This document shows positions 18,780 to 30,388 of a stretch of DNA of 64,000 nt, piece after piece (positions within the stretch are counted from its first letter, which is position 1; the number at the start of each line of letters is the position of its first letter). The notes below the pieces were generated by a model. It made no database searches and had not been told where the DNA came from. It saw only the letters and a list, made by a program, of their open reading frames with translations. Both the position numbers and the translations under genes were made by a program. This DNA is from Bradyrhizobium sp. CB3481 (GTDB lineage Bacteria > Pseudomonadota > Alphaproteobacteria > Rhizobiales > Xanthobacteraceae): the NCBI RefSeq assembly GCF_029714305.1, contig NZ_CP121647.1, positions 5,848,501 through 5,912,500 on the forward strand, written 5' to 3'.

Positions 18780-20320
18780 TTTCGACACTCCTAAAATTTG
18801 TAGGACATCTGAAGGAACGTACCAAGCCGTTCGGCGCGGATCGGGAGGTTTGCGGCGGCATCGGACTGCCAATGAGCCTAGTGAGGATATCGGTAGCCCA
18901 CATCGACCAGAAGCGGCCGCCGACGCCGACGGTGAAGCGCTCGGTCACGTCATAGGTCAGCACGGCTTCGAGCTGCATGCCGTGCCCGGTGCCGCTTTCC
19001 GGAACCGCGCTTGCCGCTGATGGTGGGTATCGAGCCCGGAAACGGAGACGTAGGGCAAATAGGCCATATCGGCCGTGAGCCTGAGCCCGGGAGCAATCGT
19101 GATCATGCCGTTCACGCCGATGCGCAGGGAATGCCAGTCTTCGGATTGCGATAGTGCAAGCTCGGTGGTCGGCTCTGGAGAGGCGCAAGCCGCCAAGCCG
19201 GGATAGCAATCTGGGCGCATCCATAGGCGTCCTTGCGATCGCGATAGAAATTATAGCCTGCGAACGCCCCTAGTGCCGCGCCCGCATCTCCGGCAGGGTG
19301 GATCCGATGTCCAGTGGCGTAGGAAATCGTTGGCTTGACCCTGCCCTGGTATGTGTTGGAGTACCCCATGGGGGAGGCAAGCCAATCCTCATCGTTCATA
19401 TGACCAGATGTCAGCCTGCCACCGCCGGCGAAGCCTTTCAGGAACACCTCGGCCGGACTATCGACCCGGCCGAACACCTCGCCAGAGTGCCCGTGCTCAC
19501 ATAGGTAAGGCGTGAATTCCGCGCGGTATCCAGCCAATGATTGGTGCGCCGGAGATCGTTGTGAAACCGACCGCTGCTGTACCCGTAGCGCGTACCGAGG
19601 TCCGCCGACCACCCCGCCAACGGCGCCGTCGGTGACGCGACGGGCTGGTTGTCCCAACCGCGCGATGCGCACCAGGGCGATAGTTTACGCCCAGTTTGAA
19701 GACATGGCTGTCCTGCCGGACTCTCGTCGACAGGCTGGGGGTCTTGACCAGGCCCTTGATCGAGCGGCACCGTCTGACGAGCGCTGGGCGGCGTCGCAAC
19801 CTCGCCGCTTTCAAAATTGGCATAGTCGTATTCCAGCTTCATCGACCAGGCCGGTGCCAGAGAGTGCTCGACACCGAGGCCGATTGTCCATCCCCGCTGC
19901 ACAGCAAGGCGTCCGGCCATTGCAAAAGTTTGGTCGGCATCGAAGACGACTTGCCAGAAACGCGGCGCCGCCTTTCAGTAGGCCAGCGAGTGACCGGCAG
20001 GCCCGAAGGTCTGGCCGAACCGGCCGGTAATGGTGCCCATCGCATCCTGCCGGATGCGGGGCCGGAATAAGCAAGGCAGGTGTTGGTGCCGTCGGCGTCG
20101 ACAGCGGACAGGTTGGCTTGGAGCCCGAACACCCATGGTGATCCGGCATGCTGCAAGTTGTAGCCAAGCTGGCCGCCGATGAGGGCCTTCGGTGCACGGA
20201 TGTCATCGTCATAGATCGACGGCCCGTAGGGATCAGCGACATGGGTGATGCCGGAGCCTCCGCCAAAATAGAAGCCTCTCGAGGTCCACGGCACCAGTGG
20301 CGCCTTCACCGGCAAACTTG
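18780..20320 (-). pseudogene. Outer-membrane beta-barrel protein, multiply frameshifted
   Basis: From 20315 downward the fragments read SRGFYFGGGSGITHV, ALIGGQLGYNLQHAGSPWVFGLQ, WTIGLGVEHSLAPAWSMKLE, HVFKLGVNYR, GWSADLGTRYGYSSGRFHND, VKPTISYATGHRIHPAGDAG and LTYDVTERFTVGVGGRFW. These alternating aromatic beta-strands are typical of the Omp25-like barrel first (GFYxGG, QxGYN, GLE, KLGxNYR) fused to a second barrel-like part. At least six frame changes are needed. The signal peptide is not preserved in frame. Confidence 0.65.
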
Positions 20321-20472
20321 CAATATCGGCCGAAAAGCATTCGTCCCGTTCAACGCCGTGAGACGGCTGGCTAGCACCAGGTAACGCATCTGCAAACGAC
20401 TCGACTCCTTGTCTTTGTACTCAACACATTCGCGGCCAGATTCCCCGAACCATTGCGAGGTGACCTTTTCGA
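20321..20472. other. Short degenerate junction
   Basis: No coding content recognised between the beta-barrel pseudogene and the IS110 fragment. Confidence 0.3.
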
Positions 20473-20880
20473 TCACCGCGCCCAGCAGGTCGATCGAGAA
20501 GCCATATTGGATTGCTTTTCTCGGCTGGTGCACCAGCGGCACTTCGTGATGCGCCAATGCCTATTGGCAGCAAGACGTCGAAGCGGCGCGCGCAGCGTTG
20601 CAGTGGGCATCAGGTCGGAAGCTGCCGCGTAACCGGCCATAGTAGTGGAGCTCCCGCAATCACGCGGCATCGCTGAGATCGGTCTCGCGCCCGGCACGTT
20701 CTTGCGCAAACGCGCATTGACCCGAATTACCTCAAAGCCGCGTTGCTCCAGGATCTCATAGGCGGGAATCCAATAAACCCCGGTAGATTGCATTGCGACA
20801 CTCGTCACACTGCACGCCTTGAACCAGTCCGCCAGACGATGCAGGTCTTGCGCAAATGTGCCTAAAGAGCGCACAGCCTC
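20473..20880 (-). mobile_element. IS110-family transposase fragment (second)
   Basis: Minus-strand frame VRSLGTFAQDLHRLADWFKA, then SVAMQSTGVYWIPAYEILEQ and RGFEVIRVNARLRKNVPG match the N-terminal domain of an IS110-type transposase (the STGVYW block is diagnostic). The fragment becomes frameshifted after VPGA and lacks the C-terminal half. It belongs to a different IS110 subgroup from the copy at 16.8 kb. Confidence 0.7.
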
Positions 20881-21204
20881 TTCGGTGTACGGGGTTCACC
20901 GCGATGTGCATCTTTGATCCAATGTCGATAGCGGCAGCCCCGATGTTGAGCGGCTTCAGTTCTGGTCAGTTGCCGATCGTTCTTTTACGCATAGCAATCC
21001 TGCGGTCATTGATGGCGGGAGGGTCCGGGCTATGCTACTGGTCATCTTCCTAATCGGGATCGCCGCCAGGGCGACGTCACCACTCTCAAGTTCGCATGCA
21101 CCCATGGACCATGTTTTTTAAAGCGGATTGTGCCTCCCATGATCGAGCGGCGGCTACCCTCCCAGTCCGAGGATAGCACAAGCCTGTTTCTAGTCCGCGC
21201 AGGC

Positions 21205-21450
21205 GCACCACGGCGCTAAACAGTTTTTTAAAATGTTGCGCTCCATGCGCAGCCGTTCGTTCTCCTGGCGCGCCGCCGGGCGATCTCCGAAGCCTGGTCC
21301 GCCGGCATCGGCGGCTGCGTGGTGGGCGCCAAGCCGCCGATGCCGGCTCCTGCTGGAACTTGTTCACCCAGCGTCGCAGCACCGAGTTGCGCAGACGGAG
21401 CTCCTTGGCAGCAGCCCCGAGCGATCGACCGCTCGATACCGCCAGTTCAA
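21205..21450 (-). mobile_element. IS3-family OrfA fragment
   Basis: The minus strand reads AVSSGRSLGAAAKELRLRNS, then VLRRWVNKFQQE, which is the helix-turn-helix of IS3-type OrfA. After a frameshift, the leucine-zipper region (QASEIA..., ENERLRMERDILKK equivalent) can be followed to about 21205. No OrfB is present. Confidence 0.6.
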
Positions 21451-22406
21451 CGGTGTTTGTAGTCCTCTGTGGACGATCGACGTTGACGTTCTGACATTCG
21501 ATACCTTCAGGGCTCTCTGAGCCTACGACCGATGTCGACTCATTCGGAGGAGGTTCAGTTCAACGCAATGCAGGAAGCTTTTGTGAGGGGGATGCCATCC
21601 ACAAGCACTCAAGCACGGCTCAGGGCACTCTATTCCTCCGACTGGAGCCGAAGCGGGCCCCACCGCACTCGCTCCGAGACCGCCCTATCATGTCTGCCTA
21701 TGTCTTCATAGTGACAAAGTATTTTTCACATTGCGCGGCCTCAGGTAGTGATCCGTGCAAGAGATCATCTGCGATTCGGGGATGCCACCGACCTATTATA
21801 GGCAGGCGCTGCAGCCAAGGGGAATTGGCGCGGCAAGCAATTTGCCCTTGGCGTAGATCCTTAGATCCAAGTCTGTTGTGCTGCGGGACGGTTATTCGAC
21901 ATAGAGCGACTAGGTGGAACGTGGACCTCGACGAAACGATGCAGATTGCGAGTCCACGAGCGAAAGTCGCTGAGCTGTGACTCGTCGAGGACGACTATGA
22001 AATCATTCGCGGGTGCTGCAGCTTGTGCTGCATGATAGCGCTTATGAGTTGTCCACGTCGAACCCGCCTATCACAATTCAACCGCAGTCTTTAACGCGAA
22101 GCGTGCATGGGTGGCATTAGACCCCGACACCGCCTTAATCAGCCGCGAGCAGTCGTTCAAGCCAAGACAAGCGCTGATTGGAATTACGTCAGCCCTGCAT
22201 TTTGTAATACGAGCGTGTCTGGTTGAAGACGGTGATGTCGGAACCCGACAGCGCCACCCCAGAAGGCACGCTGAAGTCTAAAGTGCTTCACTCTCTCAAG
22301 CACTTTGCGAATCAGATACCGCGAGCGGCACGCAAATTGCTAGGATGAGCAGCGAAGAGACCCCGCGGCCACAGCAGTGGCAGCGCTTCCGCCCAGGAGC
22401 TATCAT
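21451..22406. other. Gene-free stretch with one hairpin
   Basis: No gene recognised. A 9-bp perfect hairpin (AAAGTGCTT 22280-22288, AAGCACTTT 22298-22306, 9-base loop) lies 100 bp upstream of the modA remnant. It lacks a T-run, so it may be a former regulatory site rather than a terminator. Confidence 0.35.
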
Positions 22407-22700
22407 ATGAGACTCGTCCGATTAATCCTGATCAATGCAACCCTGATTCCTCGTATGCTCGGAGATGTAAAGGCTGCAAACATCAAAGTGGCGGTCGCCG
22501 CGAACTTCAACGAGCCGGCGAAGGAGATTGCAGCGTCGCTCAAGGAAAAGGCCGAATTGAGCTTTGGCGCAAGTGGACTGTTGCTTAGCCAGCTCACCCA
22601 AGGCGTGTCATTTCAAATGTTCCTCTCGGCCGACGGCGCCAGTCGTTCGCGTCGTCTGGTGACGAGGGAGCTTTTGGTCCCGATTCTGCAGGGCAGCGTG
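22407..22700 (+). pseudogene. modA: modA fragment (molybdate-binding protein)
   Basis: The ATG at 22407 opens a signal-peptide-like start (MRLVRLILINATL), then IKVAVAANFNEPAKEIAASL, LSFGASGLLLSQLTQG and FQMFLSADGASR. These are the first three conserved blocks of ModA, including the Ser/Asn molybdate contacts near VAVAANF and FGASG. After about 85 residues the frame ends and the rest of the protein is absent. Molybdate uptake supplies nitrogenase, so its presence on a symbiosis-type island is not surprising. Confidence 0.7.
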
Positions 22701-22769
22701 CTGGTCAAGATTTGCGCCCCCACAGCCAAATGACACATGCCTTCGCCAGGCTTTCTTCAAAACGCCGGA

Positions 22770-23045
22770 AACTCATTCGGTCGTCGCGCGCGATGGTCGA
22801 CGCGCATGCGGAGCCTTTCGGCTTGGATCTGGCACTCGCTTGGACTGAGGCGATGGCCACGATCATCGCGCTGCTGCTAACCGTATTCAGTTTTTATCTG
22901 CTGGTGGCCCGAACGGCCCCGGGGGCCTTCTCGCCTCTCTCGGAGGCGGACGCACACTCTCTGCGGTCGTCCTGCCCCTGGCGACAGTTTTTTTTCACAG
23001 CCGCCGTGTTTAGCTTGGATATTTCAGTGATGGTGAGCAGCGATT
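22770..23045 (+). pseudogene. modB: modB fragment (molybdate permease)
   Basis: Follows the modA remnant in the same direction. FSFYLLVARTAPGAFSPLSEA resembles the ModB block LGFYLLVxxGPNGxxGxL, followed in another frame by a GGRTL equivalent and a short hydrophobic stretch. The fragment is short and frameshifted, so the call relies partly on its position. Confidence 0.45.
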
Positions 23046-23750
23046 TCGCCCGATCATGAGCGGCGGAGACGATCGTGAGCAGCCCGCTGCGGGGTAAGAC
23101 CGTCGATGGTGTCGCCTGCGAAATCCACGAAAATCTGTTCGAGGCGGTGCGGCGGCGTCTCACCTCTGCCGGCGGCTTCCAAGATCTTCAAGGCGACATG
23201 TATGGGGGCACCGGTCTCGTACCGGGACACTCTCTTGCAAACCTCGTCTATAACCGCGCGTGGGAGCGCGGTGGTAGCGGTATCCAATCGAGATCTCACC
23301 CATCCTCTATAAGGAAGATAGACGTATCGCGCGTCCTCAATCCAAATGGGTTATCAGGCGGAAATAAGACTGCCGCCTAGAGTGGCTCTGCACGGTGATT
23401 TGAGGGGTTGCGTCGTGTGTCCTCAGATTAGCTCTGGCAGGGACTTTGGAATCAACGCTCTACCACAAAGAGCGGGGAACGGCACGCACACGAGCCGTGC
23501 GCTTCGCGCCGCCGCAGAAAACATCAGTGCCGTTTGACGGTGTCCGATGCGCGATAATGTTGAATGTGCGACATGGCCGGCGCGGGTGACCGCTTGTATC
23601 TAAAGGCTTTTTCGCGCGCGCGCGCGTGGCACGCATTGTGCGATAGCCTTAGGCGCGAGCGCGTAAGACGAACGATGGTCCCGAGAAGACGGACAAGCTC
23701 TCGATCGGATCGTCGGAGGGAATGGAGAAAACGATGCAGAGTAATCCATC
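23046..23750. other. No supportable gene
   Basis: One minus-strand frame near 23300-23060 contains RLEQIFVDFAGDTIDG, faintly like the catalytic region of IS21 IstA transposases. The rest of the stretch has no recognisable content. Confidence 0.3.
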
Positions 23751-24455
23751 GTGACGTCATTTCTCGCCGACAATGACTTGCAATGGAGCTATCAAAGAGC
23801 CATGCCGATCCCAGCAGCTGACGAAATGTCAAACACACTGCCCGGCCCAAGTACGAGCCATCCTATTGCAACAGGTGAGGCGAACAACTACGAGTGTCGG
23901 CTTTTTTCGAAGTCCTCCTCACAACGAAGTGCAGAGACCAAATTGACGCTGATCCAGCGACTGATCGACGCGATCAATGACAATGCCGCGGCAAAACTCG
24001 ACTTAACCCAGCTCTGTGAAACCAGATCAGCGACGCGGGGAGCATGCAATATTTGGAAGTATCTTCGATGGCTAGGTCGAGGCGCCCCAATCCTTGGTGT
24101 TGGCTTGAGCTTATTGTGCCATGCCCAACCGGCATCTGCACTAGAAGCTGTTTGTATGCGCAATCATACGGCGGAAAACGAGGCGTATTTTTTCGTCGAT
24201 GATGCTCATGGAAACCGTCTCGGGCCGGTCGGACCGATTCCCATTGGCAAGACTGTATGCGTCGACCTGCGCGGCCATCTAGCCGAGGGAACAGTTTATG
24301 GAGTCCGGTTTGCCCCTCGTCTGAAAGACGTGCACGTGCGGCCCGCCTTGCACCCCCAAGTCGCCGCCTTTCAATTCGCTCGAGCATCTCTACAATCGGA
24401 CGCCCCCGAGCCTTATCTACAATGGTTCGGGTACAACGCCGAATTTCAAATGTGA
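23751..24455 (+). CDS. Hypothetical protein with internal signal-like segment
   Basis: 234-residue open frame that I do not recognise. An ATG at 23803 (MPIPAADEMSNT) is an alternative start. A hydrophobic stretch, APILGVGLSLLCHAQPASAL (about 113-132), looks like a signal peptide with an ALE or ASA cleavage site, so the mature part could be the last 100 residues beginning EAVCMRNHTAENEAYFFV. That part has two cysteines and a compact beta-rich look. The long N-terminal extension before a secretion signal is odd; it could mean that the true start lies nearer 24050 or that the gene is a fusion. No neighbouring gene gives a clue. Confidence 0.4.
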   Translation: MTSFLADNDLQWSYQRAMPIPAADEMSNTLPGPSTSHPIATGEANNYECRLFSKSSSQRSAETKLTLIQRLIDAINDNAAAKLDLTQLCETRSATRGACNIWKYLRWLGRGAPILGVGLSLLCHAQPASALEAVCMRNHTAENEAYFFVDDAHGNRLGPVGPIPIGKTVCVDLRGHLAEGTVYGVRFAPRLKDVHVRPALHPQVAAFQFARASLQSDAPEPYLQWFGYNAEFQM

Positions 24456-24477
24456 ATTGGAGACGAAGCGATGACTC

Positions 24478-24726
24478 TTGCCGCGGCCCACGCGCATTCG
24501 CCTTGGTGCTAGAGTGTCTGCCGAGCGCTTTGCGATCGGCAAGGACTTCTTCGAGCGCATCTTGGCACTGAATCCTCCGCAACGTGATGAGGACTACAAG
24601 TTTATGTGCTATGAGCCCGTTGCTCAGTATTATTATGAGAGCGGCGAGAAGGATCGCACGAGCGAGCTTGTCGAGCTGGCAATACCGGCGTCGGAAAGTG
24701 GTTGGAGGATTTCGATGACGAGCTAA
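24478..24726 (+). CDS. Short hypothetical frame upstream of rpoN
   Basis: 82 residues including FFERILALNPPQRDEDYKF and YYYESGEKDRTSELVEL, which looks like part of a helical-repeat (TPR-like) protein. A disrupted continuation, DDELKQAVRQDLLPPLLQAQ in the next frame, extends to about 24790. It is probably the remains of a longer gene. No function can be given. Confidence 0.3.
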   Translation: MPRPTRIRLGARVSAERFAIGKDFFERILALNPPQRDEDYKFMCYEPVAQYYYESGEKDRTSELVELAIPASESGWRISMTS

Positions 24727-24993
24727 AGCAGGCGGTGAGACAGGATTTGCTCCCGCCCTTGCTACAGGCCCAGGCCAACTACAAGGGTGAGAAGGTTTGT
24801 CATGGCGACTGATGTGCGAATCCGCAAAAACATCCCCCAGGAGCACAAAGAAGAAGTGTAATCGGAATTGGTGTCCTGGCCAGTTCGTCGATTTCGCTGA
24901 CCGCTAGGTAAAACCCTTGCAGACAAGGGCTGACCGTTTCCAGCAGGTCCGGAGCGGGCCTCCCGTGAACTTTTATAGATCGTTGTTGCCAAC

Positions 24994-26616
24994 ATGCCCC
25001 ACGTTCAGAGATTAGAGTTCCGCCAGTCGCACTCGCTGGTAATGACGCCGCAATTGATACAGGCGATCAAGCTGCTGCAATTGTCGAATCTCAATTTGTC
25101 GGCCTTCGTCGAGGAGGAACTGGAGCGCAATCCGCTGCTGGAACGGGCTAGCGACGGGCCCGAACCGCCGGTCGCGGGCGAGCCGGCCGCCGAGAGCGCC
25201 GACTTCGCCGATTCCGGCGATGGCGAGGATGGCGGCAGCGATGCCTCCGACATGAGCGCGGGCCCGGGAGAGGGTTTTGAGTCCGGCCAGGAGGAGTGGC
25301 TGAACCGCGACCTCGGCAGCCGCGCCGAGATCGAGCAGACGCTCGATACCCCGCTCGACAATGTATTTTCCGAAGAGCCCGCGGAGGCGGCGCCGCGCGC
25401 CGCGTACACCGAATGGGGCGGGGGCGCCTCCAACGACGACGATTACAATTTGGAAGCCTTCGTCGCCGCCGAGGTCACGCTTGCCAGTCATCTTGGCGAA
25501 CAGCTCGCCGTCGCCTTCAGTGCGCCGGCAGAGCGCATGATCGGGCAGTATCTTATCGACCTCGTCGACGATGATGGCTACCTGCCGCCGGATCTCGGCC
25601 AGGCCGCCGAGCGCCTCGGCGCCTCGCAGGCTGACGTCGATGCCGTGCTCGCAGTGTTGCATAAATTTGATCCGCCCGGCGTCTGCGCGCGGAACTTAAG
25701 CGAGTGCCTCGCGATTCAGCTTCGCGAACTCAACTGTTACGACCCCGCCATGCAGGCGCTGGTGGAAAATCTCGATCCGCTTGCGAAGCGCGACATTGCT
25801 GGCTTGCGCAAATTGTGCGGCGTCGATGATGAAGACATCACGGACATGATCGGCGAGATCCGCCGCCTCAATCCGAAGCCCGGCCTGCGTTTCGGCTCGG
25901 CGCGCACCCAGACCATGGTGCCCGATGTCTATGTGCGGCCCGGTCCCAATGGCGGCTGGCATGTCGAGCTCAACAGCGACACTCTGCCGCGGGTGCTGGT
26001 CAATCAGGTCTATTACACCGAATTGTCGAAGACGATCCGCAAGGACGGCGACAAATCCTATTTCAGCGACTGCCTGCAGAACGCCACCTGGCTGGTGCGC
26101 GCGCATGATCAGCGCGCCCGCACAATTCTCAAGGTGGCCACCGAAATCGTCCGTCAGCAGGACGGCTTCTTCACCCACGGCGTGGCGCATTTGCGGCCGC
26201 TCAATCTGAAAGCAGTGGCGGACGCCATCCAGATGCACGAATCGACGGTGTCGCGCGTCACCGCCAACAAATATATGGCGACCAACCGTGGCACGTTCGA
26301 GCTGAAATATTTCTTCACCGCCTCGATTGCGTCGGCCGACGGCGGCGAAGCGCATTCGGCGGAGGCGGTGCGTCACCACATCAAGCAGCTGATCGATGCG
26401 GAGGCGCCGAGTGCGATCCTTTCCGACGATACCATCGTGGAACGATTGCGCGCATCCGGCATTGATATTGCCCGCCGCACGGTCGCAAAATACCGCGAGG
26501 CCATGCGCATTCCTTCCTCGGTGCAGCGCCGCCGCGATAAGCAAAGCATGCTTGGCAATGCCCTTTTAGCACCTGCTTCTTCCCCGGACCGGTCCTTCGA
26601 TGCTCCCTCCGACTGA
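24994..26616 (+). CDS. rpoN: RNA polymerase sigma-54 factor RpoN
   Basis: 540 residues, full length. Region I is Gln/Leu-rich (QSHSLVMTPQLIQAIKLLQL) and contacts activators and polymerase. An acidic region II follows (about 50-130). The core-binding domain and the helix-turn-helix (HESTVSRVTANKYMATNRGT) come next, and the RpoN box ARRTVAKYRE occupies residues 493-502, which contacts the -24 element. Sigma-54 directs nif, fix and other NtrC/NifA-dependent promoters. Bradyrhizobium carries two rpoN copies, one on its symbiosis region; location among IS debris suggests this is the symbiotic copy. It appears monocistronic. No FixK-type TTGA-N6-TCAA site was found in the 90 bp upstream. Confidence 0.95.
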   Translation: MPHVQRLEFRQSHSLVMTPQLIQAIKLLQLSNLNLSAFVEEELERNPLLERASDGPEPPVAGEPAAESADFADSGDGEDGGSDASDMSAGPGEGFESGQEEWLNRDLGSRAEIEQTLDTPLDNVFSEEPAEAAPRAAYTEWGGGASNDDDYNLEAFVAAEVTLASHLGEQLAVAFSAPAERMIGQYLIDLVDDDGYLPPDLGQAAERLGASQADVDAVLAVLHKFDPPGVCARNLSECLAIQLRELNCYDPAMQALVENLDPLAKRDIAGLRKLCGVDDEDITDMIGEIRRLNPKPGLRFGSARTQTMVPDVYVRPGPNGGWHVELNSDTLPRVLVNQVYYTELSKTIRKDGDKSYFSDCLQNATWLVRAHDQRARTILKVATEIVRQQDGFFTHGVAHLRPLNLKAVADAIQMHESTVSRVTANKYMATNRGTFELKYFFTASIASADGGEAHSAEAVRHHIKQLIDAEAPSAILSDDTIVERLRASGIDIARRTVAKYREAMRIPSSVQRRRDKQSMLGNALLAPASSPDRSFDAPSD

Positions 26617-26757
26617 CTGCGTTCGCGTCGAATGGCGATTGATCCATGCGGATTCCGCCACTCGGGGGCGCAATCAACACGGCAGAAGCGCGAGCCGGGA
26701 GAACCACGTTGTAGTCGCTTTTGAACTTGCCGCCAGGGGCTAACGCCGGCTCGGCTC

Positions 26758-26940
26758 ATGCTCGCCATACTCATCTCTGTCGTGAACGCGATGAGCGAAA
26801 AACGTCACCCCGAACTCCTTGCTGGAGTTGCGCGGGTGCTCTTTTTCCTGCTGCCGCTTGCCTTCGTCATGATGATTATCGCCGGCCTGTTCCTCATGCG
26901 GTCGGTCGCAGCACAAACCCGGGTAACGCCGGCGGCCTGA
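26758..26940 (+). CDS. Small single-TM hypothetical protein
   Basis: 60 residues: a short amphipathic N-terminus, then VLFFLLPLAFVMMIIAGLFLM as one clear membrane helix and a polar tail. There is no family I recognise. It is downstream of rpoN in the same direction but 140 bp away. Confidence 0.35.
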   Translation: MLAILISVVNAMSEKRHPELLAGVARVLFFLLPLAFVMMIIAGLFLMRSVAAQTRVTPAA

Positions 26941-26966
26941 CCCGTCGGCCATATCGCTGATTGTCA

Positions 26967-28430
<1,464 letters not shown>

Positions 28431-28870
28431 GTTTGCGTGGCCAAGCCGCATGGCGGCTGCCGGCGGAGAGCCTTCCATCAGCAACAATTGGCTGTATCGT
28501 TGACGCGTTGTGCGCAGTTCGAACCGCGCGATCAACTTGTTGAGGGCGCCGCTCCAGCTTGTGCGGGAGCGCCTCGGCTGCTCTACAATCGCAATGATTC
28601 TAAACATCTTTTGGCATTTGTTTTCGCTCATGCACGACACCGAAGAACTGGCTCTTGCCGAACGTGTCCGATAGGAGAGGTCCTCCAGGGCGACATCTTC
28701 TGGTCTCCGCTGTTATTTGGAGAGGCACCAAAGCAACGCCACGTGTTTACGCTCCCTGCCACCACGACTTCGGCCGAAAACCCGCGATCGAATTGGCGGT
28801 CGGACGAGCGGGTAGCGAATGAACCGGGCCTGGATTGGCTCCACGCTTCTGTAGGATCCATGGAGAGATC
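28431..28870. other. No recognisable gene
   Basis: Degenerate sequence between the cps remnant and the FAD oxidoreductase. The last bases (GGAGAGATC before ATG at 28871) give the latter a ribosome-binding site. Confidence 0.35.
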
Positions 28871-29974
28871 ATGCGGGTCGTAATTTGCGGCGCCGGTGTA
28901 ATCGGCGCCTGTACAGCCTATTTCCTCAGTCGCCGCGGGATCGAGGTCGTCGTCGTGGAACGGACCGAGGTGGCCGCGGCAGCTTCCGGCAAGGCCGGCG
29001 GGTTTCTGGCCCTCAACTGGTGCGCCGGCACCCCGATTGGCGCACTGGCGCGGCGAAGCTTCCAGTTTCATGCCGCCCTGCCCCGAGAGATCGCCGGTGA
29101 TTGGGCCTATCAGCGCATGGCCGCCTATAGCGGGTTTGTCGTCCCCGAGCGTGACGCTCGTCGTCACGCGCCGGCCAAACTCGATTGGCTCTCCGAGGAG
29201 GTACTTATCGCGCATCGTCTCGGCACGCCGGAAACCACGGCGATTGTTCACCCGCGCAAATTCACGTCCGCGATCATGAGCGCGGCGCAGAGTCACGGTG
29301 CCGAACTGCGCCTGGGACAGGTCACAGGGTTGGTCCGAACTGCGGATGGATCGAGGGTAAGAGGCGTTGACGTCAATGGCGCCCCCATCGAGGCGGATGC
29401 CGTCGTGATCGCAATGGGGCCGTGGTCGATGCTTGCCGCCCCGTGGGTGCATCTGCCCGCCGTCTTCGGACAGAGAAGCCCGAGCCTGGTTTACAAAACC
29501 GGCACCGATGTTCCGGCGGAGGCCCTCTTCCTCGATTATCACGAGGAGAGCGGTGCGGTCGTGACGGTCGAGGTCTTCCCGCGGGCGGACGGGAGCACCC
29601 TTGTCACCGCCTTCTCCGATCAGATTCCGCTCCCGCTCGACCCCGCCAGTGTCACGCCGGAGCCGAGCGAGATCGATCGCCTTCAGGCGATCTCCGGGCG
29701 GCTATCACCTGTGTTCCGGGCGGAACGGCTTATCGCGCGGCAAGCCTGCTTCCGCCCGGTCACACTCGATGGTCTGCCGCTGATCGGCAAAGTGCTGCAG
29801 AGCGAAGGCGTCTACGCCAGCGGCCATAGCGTCTGGGGTATTCTCAACGCCCCGGCAACGGGCGAAGCCCTGGCAGAGCTGATTGCCGGCGGCATCTCGC
29901 ATAGTACGGATCTGACGCCGTTCGATCCGGTTCGGCTGCGGCCAAATCGGCGCAGCGATGGATTTGTTCAGTGA
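28871..29974 (+). CDS. DadA-like FAD-dependent oxidoreductase
   Basis: 367 residues from the ATG at 28871, preceded by GGAGAG. The N-terminal dinucleotide-binding motif is VVICGAGVIGACTAYFLSRR, followed by VVVVERTEVAAAASGKAGGF, typical of the D-amino-acid dehydrogenase / glycine oxidase group (DAO). A second FAD-contacting block DAVVIAMGPWS lies mid-protein, and the C-terminal block CFRPVTLDGLPLIGKV with VYASGHSVWGILNAPATG completes the fold. Such enzymes oxidise amino acids or N-methyl amines. The substrate is unknown. The gene is intact in a field of pseudogenes and has no operon partner. Confidence 0.85.
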   Translation: MRVVICGAGVIGACTAYFLSRRGIEVVVVERTEVAAAASGKAGGFLALNWCAGTPIGALARRSFQFHAALPREIAGDWAYQRMAAYSGFVVPERDARRHAPAKLDWLSEEVLIAHRLGTPETTAIVHPRKFTSAIMSAAQSHGAELRLGQVTGLVRTADGSRVRGVDVNGAPIEADAVVIAMGPWSMLAAPWVHLPAVFGQRSPSLVYKTGTDVPAEALFLDYHEESGAVVTVEVFPRADGSTLVTAFSDQIPLPLDPASVTPEPSEIDRLQAISGRLSPVFRAERLIARQACFRPVTLDGLPLIGKVLQSEGVYASGHSVWGILNAPATGEALAELIAGGISHSTDLTPFDPVRLRPNRRSDGFVQ

Positions 29975-29989
29975 GGCTTATCTTGGGCG

Positions 29990-30386
29990 TTAGAGAAATC
30001 GGGGCGAGTCAGGGGACGGCTCCAGTAAGTCCCCCAGCCAATTCGATCCTTTATTTACAAGAACTTGCCGAGCGCGCTGAACTTGAGCACGTTCAAATGC
30101 CAACGGCCTCACGCACGATGTCCATTGCCTAGGTGAAAAGTTGAGAGGCGGCTGGCTTTCATCCAGCAACCGCTTGAGTTCGGCATTGGTCGGACATCGC
30201 ATCTTCTTGCGCTCAGATGCCGGAGCGCTCAGGAGCCGCTCAGCAATCCTCCTGGCAGCACCGCCCGTTGCGCCGATTGGCAAGAAGAACGAACCATTTC
30301 GGCGGGCTATTTCGAACTCGGCCGTAGCCCAAAGGGCGGAGGCGGACTGGCGCGACGGCAAACGGGTTTCAACCGAACCGCAATCT
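29990..30386 (-). pseudogene. SLOG/SIR2-like nucleotide-binding domain fragment
   Basis: Contains ATAEFEIARRNGSFFLPIGA followed by TGGAARRIAERL, which resembles the C-terminal strand and helix of SLOG-type (LSDAT/TIR-like) nucleotide-binding domains found in bacterial immune systems. It lies in the same frame as the upstream membrane protein and is separated from it only by a TAG at 30391-30389. Either the two are separate genes with the 5' end of this one lost, or the TAG is a nonsense mutation inside a fusion. The family assignment is from one motif and is tentative. Confidence 0.35.
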
Positions 30387-30388
30387 TC

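Noticed and set aside
23054..23300. IS21 IstA fragment
   Set aside because: Only one short block (FVDFAGDTID) fits; not enough to call a feature.
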